Positions 16,791 to 25,594 of a stretch of DNA of 64,000 nucleotides are shown piece after piece. The notes under the pieces are model-generated. The model did not search any database, had not been told where the DNA came from, and worked only from the letters and a program-made list of their open reading frames with translations. The stretch spans positions 1,860,001 to 1,924,000 of the forward strand of contig NZ_CP040428.1 in the NCBI RefSeq assembly GCF_005671395.1, written 5' to 3'. Made by a program: the position numbers and the translations under genes. Within the stretch, counting starts at the first letter, position 1; every line of letters starts with the position of its first letter. Origin of the DNA: Jejubacter calystegiae. Lineage in GTDB: Bacteria > Pseudomonadota > Gammaproteobacteria > Enterobacterales > Enterobacteriaceae.

Positions 16791-16991
16791 TTAAGCCGGA
16801 TCGTAACTGCCGACCAGGCCGCCGAGGAAACCCATCGCGCCGCCCAGGATACCGCCGACAACGCCGCCGACCATGCCCATAATGCCGGCACCAGTTTCAT
16901 AGCCCAGCTGGGCGCCTTTCACCAGAGCGTAGAACGGGTTAGCCGCGCCGCCGATGATTTCCTTAGCTTCAACGAATGAAATAGCTTTCAT
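16791..16991 (-). CDS. Double-glycine-leader peptide precursor A (putative two-peptide microcin)
   Basis: This 66-residue precursor has the leader MKAISFVEAKEIIGG, sharing AKEIIGG with precursor B. The ~51-residue mature peptide begins AANPFYALVKG and contains a long run of GxxxG spacings (GMVGGVVGG, GGAMGFLGGLVG) before a charged C-terminal YDPA. The ribosome-binding site AGGAG lies eight bases before the ATG. It is the first gene of the operon. Paired GxxxG peptides with related leaders are the hallmark of class IIb two-peptide bacteriocins of Gram-positive bacteria, where the motifs mediate helix-helix pairing in the target membrane. I do not recognise this pair from a characterised enterobacterial microcin. 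Confidence 0.85.
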   Translation of the reverse strand: MKAISFVEAKEIIGGAANPFYALVKGAQLGYETGAGIMGMVGGVVGGILGGAMGFLGGLVGSYDPA

Positions 16992-17049
16992 TTTTATTTC
17001 TCCTGATTGAGTGAATTCTTTAGAAATGCTAATGCATACTAAAGATTAA

Positions 17050-17068
17050 TTTCCTTATATAAAGGAAA
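17050..17068. promoter_or_regulatory. Short inverted repeat between ecpE and the peptide operon
   Basis: TTTCCTT and AAGGAAA flank a 5-bp A/T loop in the 83-bp gap upstream of precursor A. It could weakly terminate ecp transcripts or be an operator for the peptide operon. Neither role can be settled from sequence alone. Confidence 0.35.
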
Positions 17069-17074
17069 GCGGTA

Positions 17075-17731
17075 TTACGGACAGGTCGTTAGCGATATGA
17101 TCTTCTTACCATATACGATCATTCTTCTGGCGACCTGATCCTTATTATCTATACTTAAGCTTTCTCCCGGAGGGATGTATTTTGAATCATTATATTTATT
17201 ACTACATCCCCGAGAGGAAACATATTTAAAATAGGTGTTTCCAGTATTGCTTATCACGCCGTTGGTAAATTTATATCGAAAGTATCGCTTCCAGGGGCGG
17301 ACGATTAATATCGCTTCCAGCGACACGGTAATGTCGGTCTGGATGCGCCTCCCCTTCGAGATCACCGGGTGGGCCTGGAGCGGTGTCTCAATAAATTTAA
17401 CCCGGTAGTAACGCTCTTTGTCATCCTGTGGGCCGGTGTAGTAGAACTTAAAGCCTGCGCTTTCTCCCGGCCCCAGGGTTAACTGTTTCGGGGAGTAGAG
17501 CAGCTCCCCTGATTCGATTTCGGTTTCATGACCCTTTTCTCTTGGGACATCGACCTGCACCATCGATAGCGTATAATTCTTACGTTGTTCGCTATTGTTT
17601 TTTATTAACTGAAAATGAACTTTTCTTTCTGCCGAAAAATCGATGTTCAGCGAGTCAATAATTAAAGCATTTGCGGCAGAAGAAATGAAGAAATTTATTG
17701 CGATAAATGCCAGGATTTTTTTCATCTTCAT
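17075..17731 (-). CDS. ecpE: EcpE-like accessory pilus chaperone
   Basis: This 218-residue periplasmic protein has an N-terminal signal (ILAFIAINFFISSAANA). The N-terminal Ig-like chaperone domain contains the alpha-fimbrial pattern SLNIDFSAERKVHFQLIKN and LLYSPKQLTLGPGESAGFKFYYTG, then YYRVKFIE as in EcpB. The C-terminal domain is short and has a Cys pair (RGCSNK and terminal TTCP). It is the last gene of ecpABCDE, starting 3 bp after ecpD. Family role: a second chaperone assisting tip-subunit folding. The ecp designation relies on operon order and on similarity to the ecpB product at 22 kb. Confidence 0.85.
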   Translation of the reverse strand: MKMKKILAFIAINFFISSAANALIIDSLNIDFSAERKVHFQLIKNNSEQRKNYTLSMVQVDVPREKGHETEIESGELLYSPKQLTLGPGESAGFKFYYTGPQDDKERYYRVKFIETPLQAHPVISKGRRIQTDITVSLEAILIVRPWKRYFRYKFTNGVISNTGNTYFKYVSSRGCSNKYNDSKYIPPGESLSIDNKDQVARRMIVYGKKIISLTTCP

Positions 17732-17734
17732 GAA

Positions 17735-19336
17735 TTATTCCCAGGATGCGCTTACGTCAATTCTTCCCTGAGCAGTGACTTCACCAAACCAGCTATTTCC
17801 TTCATAGGTTAATTGGGAAACCGGATTATCCATAACGAACTGTAAAACCAGCGGTGTTTTCCATAGCCAGATATCGGTTACCCCGGAGTTAACCTTATCC
17901 CACTCTTCGCCGTGGGTGGCTGGAGCCGGAATGGCGATCTCTTCCCCTTTACAGTTATGGGCCATCAGCGTCCGGCTCTTGCCGACCAGCATGTTGCCGG
18001 GAATCGGCACGGTAAAGCCATTTCCGCTAAAGGCGCAGTAGTCGGTGCCGTCCAGACTGCGGGTGGGGCCGGTGACTTTGACGTTTACCGCCACCGCGAC
18101 ATCGCTCTGGGCGCCGCTATAGGTAATAGTGTAAGGGATCTCAATCGGACCTTCGCCGATAACGCCGCTGCCTGAACCGCCGAAACCATTGGGATCCAGC
18201 GCGTAGTCCGGGTTATCAGGGCGGATCTCAAGCCCTGGCTCGATAGGCTGGATGCTCATCTTGCCCCCAGGCTGGAAACAGAAGTCGGCGGCGACGGTAC
18301 TCTGGGCCGGGTTAAGGCACAGGCTAACGATATTACCAATATTTTCGCCGTCCCCCTTCTGGGCGATGCTCAGGATCAGATCCCGCGGTAGAAAGATCTT
18401 CAGATAAGCCTTGCCGCCGCTGGATAGCGGCGCAGTTAAGAAACTCTTCGCAAAATCATTGGCGCCGTTCAGGCTTCCCCCGGAAAGACCGAACCAGAGT
18501 TTCTCATCAAAGGTCATCTCGGCTGCCAGCCCGGTATTACCGGCCATATGCGATTCCAGTATCGGGTTGATATTGGCGTTGACCAGCGACAGGCCGGGGG
18601 TATAACCGCTGATATCTTCGCCGTCCCAGGTGTACTCCATCAGTTTGCACAGCACCCCGGAAACCGTATTACGGGTATATTTGGTACAGGATTCGCCTGT
18701 GGCGCTATCCACAATGGTGATTTCGCCGCTGATGGGGTCGATGCCCAAATTCAGCTCGCGGTTGTTGGTCAGGGAAATATTCCCCAGTTTGTGCAACGTG
18801 TTGGTGGTGGTTTTGTTACCGGTGACGCTATTGGCCTGTGGGGTGGAGGAGATAATCACCTCGTTGCCCGGTGCGGCGTCCTGCAGATAGTTAAAGAAGC
18901 CGTCGCCCAGCACCCAGCGTCCGTATGCAGCAGCAGGTTCCAGGATCGGTGGCTGCACCACCATGGAGGTGTCAGAATATTTGTTCAGTGCCGTGACGCC
19001 GGAACCTTTACAGGTGGTGCAGGCCGTTCCTTTAAAGAACGGGCTGGCGCTGGAGCCGCTGACTGAGAAATTAATGGTTAGCGGGCTGCCCGCCGGGCCA
19101 GAAAACAGGTTATCCGGAATATAGGTGATAATGCCGTTATTAACCTTGTTACTGAGCGTCGGCCATTCAAAGGAGCCATGCAAAAAGGCCGCCGAGGTGC
19201 TGTCCAGGTTAAACAGCGCCGCAGTGTTACTACTGCCGGTATGGTCCGGGTTTTTTATGGCGATATAGTTGAGCTGTATGTCCGCCTGAGCAGTGGCGGC
19301 CAGCAGCAGCAAATTAAGAGCGAATAGCTTTTTCAT
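17735..19336 (-). CDS. ecpD: EcpD-like tip adhesin of the common pilus
   Basis: This 533-residue secreted protein has a signal peptide (LFALNLLLLAATAQA). It is close in length to E. coli EcpD (547) and occupies the same operon position, after the usher and before ecpE. The N-terminal ~340 residues form the presumed receptor-binding part, with Cys pairs such as GTACTTCKG. The C-terminal ~190 residues, ending VTAQGRIDVSASWE, resemble a pilin domain with the same ending type as EcpA (SVDFRATWS). It is thought to cap the fibre and mediate adhesion. Its start overlaps the usher stop by 23 bp. Confidence 0.85.
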   Translation of the reverse strand: MKKLFALNLLLLAATAQADIQLNYIAIKNPDHTGSSNTAALFNLDSTSAAFLHGSFEWPTLSNKVNNGIITYIPDNLFSGPAGSPLTINFSVSGSSASPFFKGTACTTCKGSGVTALNKYSDTSMVVQPPILEPAAAYGRWVLGDGFFNYLQDAAPGNEVIISSTPQANSVTGNKTTTNTLHKLGNISLTNNRELNLGIDPISGEITIVDSATGESCTKYTRNTVSGVLCKLMEYTWDGEDISGYTPGLSLVNANINPILESHMAGNTGLAAEMTFDEKLWFGLSGGSLNGANDFAKSFLTAPLSSGGKAYLKIFLPRDLILSIAQKGDGENIGNIVSLCLNPAQSTVAADFCFQPGGKMSIQPIEPGLEIRPDNPDYALDPNGFGGSGSGVIGEGPIEIPYTITYSGAQSDVAVAVNVKVTGPTRSLDGTDYCAFSGNGFTVPIPGNMLVGKSRTLMAHNCKGEEIAIPAPATHGEEWDKVNSGVTDIWLWKTPLVLQFVMDNPVSQLTYEGNSWFGEVTAQGRIDVSASWE

Positions 19337-21899
19337 TGTCGCGTTCCATCATCCCGTTAGTTTCCTGCCATACGTAGTTGCCTTTGTCGCAGGTAATATC
19401 CCCAAGCCACAGCGCACCGCGGTTGGACTCAATATCAAGCCGGAGTTCGCACAGGCTGTCGTCCGGCGTGGCGATGCTCAGAATCGGGTTGTTCTTGTCG
19501 ACGTCGATCACGAAGCGCCCATCCTGTTCGGTGCGGGTAATACCGACGTGGTTTTTGATCTGAGTGGCACCGATCGGCTGGCCATGTTCGTCCACCAGGC
19601 GGCCGAACAGTGTGACGATCTTTTTCACGCTCGGCTTCATCACCACGGTGTTGCCTGGATAAACCGTAATATGGCGCCGGGCGTTGCTGCCGATATCGTA
19701 GCTTTCGGTACCGGTTTCGCTGTTCATGACTTCCAGGTCGTAGTTCTGATAGGCCGGCAGTGATACCCAGGTTTTACCGCCTTTCAGTTTTTCTTTGCGC
19801 CCGTTAAGTTTTAGCGTCAGTGCGTCGTCGCCCTGCAGGCCAGTGTCGACGATCACGCCAGCGCTTTCAGTGCCGCGGCCAGCGGCGAAGGCCTCTTTCG
19901 ACCAGCCGAGGCTGCCACTGCTGGTCAGGGTGGCGTTCCAGCCTTTACTGGTGCCGCTCTGTACGCTGAGAATGTTGCTGTTCCATGGGGTGTCGAAGTT
20001 GACGCTGCCGCCACCGCTGATATCACGCTGTCCTTCATTACTGCTGAACGCTTTGGCGATGTTGGCAGAGGCCGACTTCAGGTAGTCACCATCGAACTGA
20101 CGGCTGGCGTTAACGTTCAGGGCGGTGCCGCTGTCGCGGTTATGGGTCACGCCCACCGAGACGGTATTGCCGATAGGGATTGAGAAATCCAGCATCACAT
20201 AGCGATCTTTCTCTTCGTCGTTCAGATACTCATAGCGGGAAAGGCCGAGCCGTAGACGTGCCGAGCCGTAGCGTCCGGCATAGATCCCCTGCGAGAAGTC
20301 CACCTGGTAGCGTTTGTAGTGGTAGGCCTTATCTTCCTGGCGCGTCAGGCTCAGGTTGCCCGCTGACGGCAGACCGAAAGAGGGTAGGTTAAAGGTAGCG
20401 CCCCAGGTATTGCCGTTGTTTTCATAGAGATCCAGGAAGCGGCCGCTGGAGAGCTTTTCGTGGGTGTACCAGACCGAACCGATATTCCACGGCAGGCGCA
20501 TGTTAGCGCCGTAGTTGGCGCGCCAGGTGCCGTCCGATGCCGCCATGCTTTGAGAGTTCAGCGACATATAGCTGCTGAGGTTTAGCGATCCCCAGAATTC
20601 GCCGACCATCTGCTCGCGCATCATGTAGGTCGATGCGCTCCAGTCCAGCATGCCGCTGCGTTTACCGAACGAGGCGCCCACCAGCGACATGGTGTCCTTG
20701 TGGTGGGTGTCATAATCATAGTAGTAGGTGTTATCGTCGCTTTTTTTGTGCTTACGGTATTTTTCTACGTTGATGATCGCTTTATCGCGGTTATAGACCC
20801 CGCCCCATAGCTGCCAGCGCAGGCTCTGGGAAATATTGTTAGAAAAGGGCTTATTGACCGTATAAATATTGCGGGACACGGTTCGGCCGCCGTTGACCAC
20901 CTCGATCTCAACGGTGTAGATTCCGTAGGGAAGCTGGCTGGTGTCGAGTTCGTGGTTACCTACATCGAAGCGCTGAATGCCAATGAGCTGCCCGTCGCGG
21001 CGAATGCGCGCTTCGCCTGAACTTGGGAAGTAGAGCACGATGGGGGTCAGCGACAGAGTGTTATCGCGCTTGCGCGAGTTGGCCTGGTTGCCGACGGAAA
21101 CGCCGTAAACTTCGCCACCAGAAATGCCGCTGACGCTGGCGACCGACTGCATCGCCCAGCCGCTGAGCAAACCGGCCGCGTAGCGCATGCCCTGGTAATC
21201 CCGCTCCAGCATGATGGCGTTCATTTGGGTCTCGTGGCTGTCTTTATTCACATAGCCGGAACCGTCGATCAACAGGTGGCTGGCGCCCATAGATGTCCAA
21301 CTACGGGCATTAAGGTAGCCGGAAGTCCAGTTGCTGCCGTAGCCGCTGCGGGTGTGGTAGGCGCCAAGGTTGTAGGTAAAGGTGCCGCTCAGATCGTCGG
21401 ATTCCGGTGCGTCGATATCCACTTCTCGCGGACGCAACTGAACCCCGTAGTCGTCCTGGGAGAGCGTCAGCAGCAGGCGCATCTTTTTCTGATCCAACTG
21501 AAATGCGGTACCTGGCTTCACCGGGATTTGCATCTGGTCGTTAAATTTCTTGTTATCAATGCCCTGGAGCAGGGTGCTCATTTCTTTAGAGAGCCGGATA
21601 CCGTTGCCGGACTCCTGAACTTCCACTTCTCGCAGGCCGAGTTTGTTGCCATCGACAAAAAGTGTGACGGTGCCAATGCGCACATAGCGGTTGCCAGCAG
21701 CCTTCTCTTTTTCGCTTACCGTACCGTTATTAATCAGGTAAACGGGGATTTTGATCCCTTCTTCCATCAGGCTATAGAGCGTATCCGGAAAGCGATAATT
21801 GCCAATGACCTTTGAACCGTAAGAGGGCTGTGCCGATGCGGATAATGGCCCCAGCGAGCAGGCGATTATCACAGGCAACACGAATTTGTTATTCACCAT
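19314..21899 (-). CDS. ecpC: EcpC-like outer-membrane usher (alpha-fimbrial type)
   Basis: This 861-residue usher is similar in length to E. coli EcpC (841). A signal peptide precedes QPSYGSKVIGNYRFPDTLYSL. The protein contains a long beta-barrel (~200-690) rich in aromatic beta-strands and a conserved C-terminal plug/CTD part with GNTVVMKPSVKKIVTLFGRLVDEHGQPIG-type sequence (seen in pieces at ~775-800). Alpha-type ushers secrete and polymerise EcpA and EcpD delivered by EcpB/EcpE. The gene lies 127 bp after ecpB, a larger gap than elsewhere in the operon, containing a GC-rich stretch with no gene. Confidence 0.9.
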   Translation of the reverse strand: MVNNKFVLPVIIACSLGPLSASAQPSYGSKVIGNYRFPDTLYSLMEEGIKIPVYLINNGTVSEKEKAAGNRYVRIGTVTLFVDGNKLGLREVEVQESGNGIRLSKEMSTLLQGIDNKKFNDQMQIPVKPGTAFQLDQKKMRLLLTLSQDDYGVQLRPREVDIDAPESDDLSGTFTYNLGAYHTRSGYGSNWTSGYLNARSWTSMGASHLLIDGSGYVNKDSHETQMNAIMLERDYQGMRYAAGLLSGWAMQSVASVSGISGGEVYGVSVGNQANSRKRDNTLSLTPIVLYFPSSGEARIRRDGQLIGIQRFDVGNHELDTSQLPYGIYTVEIEVVNGGRTVSRNIYTVNKPFSNNISQSLRWQLWGGVYNRDKAIINVEKYRKHKKSDDNTYYYDYDTHHKDTMSLVGASFGKRSGMLDWSASTYMMREQMVGEFWGSLNLSSYMSLNSQSMAASDGTWRANYGANMRLPWNIGSVWYTHEKLSSGRFLDLYENNGNTWGATFNLPSFGLPSAGNLSLTRQEDKAYHYKRYQVDFSQGIYAGRYGSARLRLGLSRYEYLNDEEKDRYVMLDFSIPIGNTVSVGVTHNRDSGTALNVNASRQFDGDYLKSASANIAKAFSSNEGQRDISGGGSVNFDTPWNSNILSVQSGTSKGWNATLTSSGSLGWSKEAFAAGRGTESAGVIVDTGLQGDDALTLKLNGRKEKLKGGKTWVSLPAYQNYDLEVMNSETGTESYDIGSNARRHITVYPGNTVVMKPSVKKIVTLFGRLVDEHGQPIGATQIKNHVGITRTEQDGRFVIDVDKNNPILSIATPDDSLCELRLDIESNRGALWLGDITCDKGNYVWQETNGMMERDNEKAIRS

Positions 21900-22026
21900 G
21901 TATCCTTACTTATTCGCGATTGAAAGCGAAGCCCGTCCGGGCCCAGGTCCCTGCCCGCTGCCTGCGCGGGGCAGGTGGTGTTCTGAGGCTGGCGGTACCT
22001 ACGATGGCCGGTGGTGGCGGTTATTC

Positions 22027-22704
22027 CTATTTCACCGGAATAAAATGTTTTAAATCCCAGAGGCCCAGGTGGAAATCTTTATCGTTTACGTCAATAAGTT
22101 TGATATCGCGGGACGTTTCCGGCATGACATAAAAGTTCTGCGCGCACTGGTTCTTTGGGTTTTCCGGGGTACGCTTCAGGCACTTTCCGGTGGCGTTAAC
22201 GCGTAAGGCGGCGTTGCCTTTATTAAAAATTTTTCCGTCGCGATAATCGAAGTCGATATTCTTGTTGCGCGGCTGAGCGACCAGAATGGTGCTGACCACG
22301 GCGCGGGTCATGCCCTGTCCGCTTTTGTCGGCATCGGCATTTTGATCTTCGGTAATTCCTTCATCGACAAAAGTGACGCGGTAGTAGCGCTCCAGGCCAT
22401 CTTTCTTTCCGTGATAATAAAACTTCACAATATTGCTGGCGTTGGCGGGCATGATCATTCTGGTTGGTGTTAACAGAATTTCGTCCGGCGATTCGGGTTG
22501 GATAACCACACCTTCGTCCATTGGGCTGCTGATGCGCTGCACGCTAATGGAGATAACTCGTGCGGCGTCGGACTCATTTTTAATCTCTTTACTAATGGAT
22601 TCGGCATTATCGGGAATAATAGTGGTCACTGAACCCACGTTAACGGCCAGCGCGGAAGCAGTGACCAGGCATAATGAAGCGGCGATCGTTTTCAGGATAA
22701 ACAT
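22027..22704 (-). CDS. ecpB: EcpB-like periplasmic pilus chaperone
   Basis: This 225-residue chaperone has a signal peptide ending ASALA. The N-terminal Ig domain includes ISVQRISSPMDEGV, EILLTPTRMIMPANASNIVKFYYHG and ERYYRVTFVDE, the alpha-fimbrial chaperone pattern. The C-terminal domain contains NKNIDFDYRDGKIFNKGNAALRV and two Cys (GKCLKR, NQCAQN) that may form a disulfide. It would bind EcpA in the periplasm and deliver it to the usher. It lies 47 bp after ecpA in the same operon. Confidence 0.88.
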   Translation of the reverse strand: MFILKTIAASLCLVTASALAVNVGSVTTIIPDNAESISKEIKNESDAARVISISVQRISSPMDEGVVIQPESPDEILLTPTRMIMPANASNIVKFYYHGKKDGLERYYRVTFVDEGITEDQNADADKSGQGMTRAVVSTILVAQPRNKNIDFDYRDGKIFNKGNAALRVNATGKCLKRTPENPKNQCAQNFYVMPETSRDIKLIDVNDKDFHLGLWDLKHFIPVK

Positions 22705-22751
22705 GATATTTCCCTAAACAGGGGTTTGCACCCCTGTACATGTTTTAGGTC

Positions 22752-23366
22752 TTAGCTCCAGGTGGCGCGGAAGTCGACAGAGACTTTGCCTTCCCACAGG
22801 CTGTTGGTCAGGTCTTTGAAGTCCACTGCAGTGCCAGCGTTGTCTTCAGCAGAATCAACGAAGAAGTCAAAGCTGCTCTGAGCGGTAACTTCAGTACCCG
22901 CTGCTGCGCCTGCGCTGGAGGCCAGGGAAGCCAGAGGGCCGGAGAGTTTGGCGGAGTCAACCAGCGTGGTCCAGGCGGTTGAACCATTGCTGATAGAGCC
23001 GGTTTTGGAACCCAGATCGTTACCGCCCCAACGCGCGCCCACTTTCAGTTTGGTGGGAGTACCACCAACGCTGAACAGCGTGTTGTCAGTGTCGTCAACC
23101 ATCGCTTCCAGCTTGAAGCTGGTGGCAGTGGAGTGATCGCCACGAATCACAACATCAAACAGGCCGGTGTCGGTGTTAAAAGACTGAGTGTTAGCGCTGT
23201 AGACGAACTTCAGGGCGCGAGTCGGGGTTACGACCAGCTCAGAATCACTATCTTTAGTTGCTGACGCCTGCCAGGTGGCGGTTGCAGTTGCTTCGGCAGC
23301 ATTTGCAACGCTAATGGCGGAAACAGACAGCAGAGATCCCAGAACGATAGCGTTCAATTTTTTCAT
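22752..23366 (-). CDS. ecpA: EcpA-like major pilin of the common pilus
   Basis: This 204-residue major subunit has a signal peptide (cleavage near ANA-AEA, ~23). The mature N-terminus ATATATWQASATKDSDSEL and the blocks LVVTPTRALKFVYS and GLFDVVIRGDHSTATSFKL match E. coli EcpA (195 residues). The C-terminus SVDFRATWS parallels EcpA SVQFDATWTS. There are no cysteines, as in alpha-type pilins assembled by donor-strand exchange. It is the first gene of the ecpABCDE order. The 375-bp region upstream presumably carries its promoter. Confidence 0.9.
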   Translation of the reverse strand: MKKLNAIVLGSLLSVSAISVANAAEATATATWQASATKDSDSELVVTPTRALKFVYSANTQSFNTDTGLFDVVIRGDHSTATSFKLEAMVDDTDNTLFSVGGTPTKLKVGARWGGNDLGSKTGSISNGSTAWTTLVDSAKLSGPLASLASSAGAAAGTEVTAQSSFDFFVDSAEDNAGTAVDFKDLTNSLWEGKVSVDFRATWS

Positions 23367-23742
23367 TTAATTAGTCCTTAAAAAATGAGTCCAGTTGTTG
23401 AGAAAAAGGCACTGCCCTTTTCCGGGCGGAGTATAGGCAGCCAGAAACAATCAAGGCAATGAGGAAAATTTCATCCCATTATTATTACGAAAGTAAAAAT
23501 CTGAGTATATACTTGAGTTAGGTGAGTTTTGTTTTGATTTAATTAGAGGTTTTTATTTTGTTTATTAATTAGTGCGAAAAAGTTAGTCCCGGAATGCCAG
23601 AAAGATATTTCTGGGTTTTCCGGGGGGAAAGGATTACAGATGAGCTGATTACGTACCGGATGGTAAAGAATAAAAATCTTAATTGTGGAGTGAGGATTTT
23701 ATAAGTGAATTGCTACGCTGTGATACCGCAAGAAAAGACCAG
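23367..23742 (-). other. ecpA upstream region without a gene
   Basis: This 376-bp AT-rich region lies between the FidL-like gene and ecpA, both on the minus strand. A promoter for ecpA is expected here and A/T tracts of the H-NS-bound kind are present. No further defined site could be supported. Confidence 0.5.
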
Positions 23743-24228
23743 TTATTCGCTTTCGATGTCCACACACATCATTACTGGCAGTACAAAGCCCTGAATCAGT
23801 AACGAGTTCTTCTTTATCCGGGACATATAAAAGTAGTTTACGCTGTCAAGCATCATCTCGCTAACGATATTGGGCGGTGCGGTATCATCCATAGTCTTGG
23901 TCATCTTTTTATCGACAATATAGTAGATATTGCTGCCTTTTAGCTTATCAACCTTGACCTGGAGGTTTCGGTCGATGATCCAAACGCGATCGCCACTTTT
24001 AAGTATTCCCTTATGGATAACCGTAATCAGATGAGGGTTATTGAATAAAAAAAAGGTGGATACCTTGAGTTCATTGATATCGCCGCTCGAGTGGATTTTA
24101 CGGATACTGACATCGGACTGACAGCGGAAATCCTGACGCTGTTCGCTACGCGTATAGAGCGTAATTATCCCGGCGATCAGAACGATAAATGTCATGATCA
24201 TGCTGATAATAATGTATTTTTTTAACAT
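23743..24228 (-). CDS. FidL-like small membrane protein, partner of the CadC-like regulator
   Basis: This 161-residue protein has one N-terminal transmembrane helix (~5-25, IIISMIMTFIVLIAGIITLY) and a periplasmic domain of ~135 residues with two cysteines (FRCQS, MMCVD). Size, topology and position directly after a membrane-bound winged-helix regulator (3 bp gap) match the FidL-like family, analogous in layout to ToxS after ToxR or PsaF after PsaE. It probably modulates stability or signal sensing of its partner in the periplasm. Placement upstream of ecpA suggests pilus control. Base composition is lower in GC than the ecp structural genes. Confidence 0.75.
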   Translation of the reverse strand: MLKKYIIISMIMTFIVLIAGIITLYTRSEQRQDFRCQSDVSIRKIHSSGDINELKVSTFFLFNNPHLITVIHKGILKSGDRVWIIDRNLQVKVDKLKGSNIYYIVDKKMTKTMDDTAPPNIVSEMMLDSVNYFYMSRIKKNSLLIQGFVLPVMMCVDIESE

Positions 24229-24231
24229 AGC

Positions 24232-25026
24232 TTAACTCCCTGTTAGCGTCTTAAGGGAAAGACAGTTGCTGTATTGCTCCGTATCCTGCGGAGTGTAGCA
24301 GACGCCGATAAAATAATTCTGGTACTGCGATTTGTTAAATTGTGAAAAGTAGATATCTGCTGGCTGGCTGTCGCAGTCGACGCTCCAGTTATGCAGTTCC
24401 TGCTTGATCCGCTTCAGATAAAACGAGGCGGGTTCGTACATATTCTTATCAACCAGGTAGATTGTACACTGACGCTCTTTGCCCACCATGTGAATATCGG
24501 AGATATCTAGTCGATCAAATGCCTGAACTCTCTTATCGATTAACAGAAATGCACAAGCGGCGGCGATAAGAATTACCAGTAACATTACGGGTAACAAGAC
24601 GATGCCTTTTTCTTGATTAGGATAAATCTTGTCGCCTGTTTCCGGAAGAAGCGGTTCTGGCGATTCTTCTGGTGGCTGGGAAACCGGGGGCCGGATAGTA
24701 TGATGCTCAATATGCGCGGCAAGGATGAATCCCTTGCCGCGCACGGTCTTTATGAGACCGGGATCGCGGCCAAGATTACGGAATGCCTTACGAATTTCGC
24801 TTATTGCAACATTAAGACTCACAGAAGAGCCTGAGAAGCCATGATCCTCCCAAACTTTTTTGATTAAGTCGTCGCGTTCCAGGATACGGCCATTATTAAT
24901 GATAAGTTCATACAGCAGGCGCGATGCCTGATTAGATAAACGTAATGAAGATTCCTCTTCACCATGGATCATGATAATACCGGTGTCAACTTCATAAAGC
25001 ATTTTTAGATCAATGAGATACTTCAT
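24232..25026 (-). CDS. CadC/ToxR-like membrane-bound winged-helix regulator
   Basis: This ~264-residue protein has an OmpR/PhoB-type DNA-binding domain at ~1-110 (ASRLLYELIINNGRILERDDLIKKVW, then VSLNVAISEIRKAFRNLG and IKTVRGKGFIL). A Pro/Glu-rich linker, one transmembrane helix at ~145-165 (GIVLLPVMLLVILIAAACAF) and a ~95-residue periplasmic domain with four cysteines follow. The frame is open back to a TTG at 25098, but that codon has no ribosome-binding site; MKYLID at 25026 is the typical start of this family. It is likely to activate a neighbouring pilus operon, either ecp or the divergent fimbrial operon at 25.6 kb. Confidence 0.8.
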   Translation of the reverse strand: MKYLIDLKMLYEVDTGIIMIHGEEESSLRLSNQASRLLYELIINNGRILERDDLIKKVWEDHGFSGSSVSLNVAISEIRKAFRNLGRDPGLIKTVRGKGFILAAHIEHHTIRPPVSQPPEESPEPLLPETGDKIYPNQEKGIVLLPVMLLVILIAAACAFLLIDKRVQAFDRLDISDIHMVGKERQCTIYLVDKNMYEPASFYLKRIKQELHNWSVDCDSQPADIYFSQFNKSQYQNYFIGVCYTPQDTEQYSNCLSLKTLTGS

Positions 25027-25594
25027 AGTTTCCATCTTAACTTTATAAGAATCCACATTAAGAGTGGGCAGTATCGATTCTATATAATCGCGGGTCAAGA
25101 GGAGTAAAGTTATTCAATTTGTTGCAATAGAAAATTCCATTGCAAATAATTTATTCAAACATTAAACATGCTGTATACAAAATCAACAGAAAGATTAAAT
25201 TTCTTATAAGTGCATTAATTAAAGATTATAGTCTTTAAATTTAATTCAAAACAGAATAATGTTTTGTTTTGTGTTTTTTTACGGCATTATGGTGTCGTTG
25301 ACTAGTGAATCTTCTGAGGGATTTGTCTGGGTTATTGGTTAAAGCTCTTCGTTAGAGCTGCATGCTGAATGTGAAGCATATGTAATTGGTTAGTTATTTC
25401 GACCTTTGAGTAATGCGCACTTCACACATTGTGGCACAAAAGGAGACACAATCGCGGTTAACAGAAAGCCATTAGTTAAACGTAGTAAAGCTATTAAGCC
25501 TTTTATTCTGTAGGTCTGAGGGAACAGCCGTAATGTTAATGGCATCCTTCAGGGAAAATATGTCATTTATTATATATAGTTAATGGAGTTTGTC
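25027..25594. other. AT-rich divergent region between the CadC-like regulator and the second fimbrial operon
   Basis: This 568-bp region contains no credible gene and has long A/T stretches, especially 25130-25290. It must hold promoters for the regulator (minus) and for the fimbrial operon (plus). No invertible element of the fimS type (paired inverted repeats) was visible by eye. Confidence 0.6.

Noticed and set aside
16573-16991. The two GG-leader peptides as RiPP precursors of a nitrile-hydratase or lanthipeptide type
   Set aside because: No modifying enzyme of such classes is in the operon, mature parts have no cysteine, and the leaders are short class II microcin-like.
25027-25594. Invertible promoter switch (fimS-like) upstream of the second fimbrial operon
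   Set aside because: No paired inverted repeats of adequate length were seen and no FimB/FimE-type recombinase gene is nearby.
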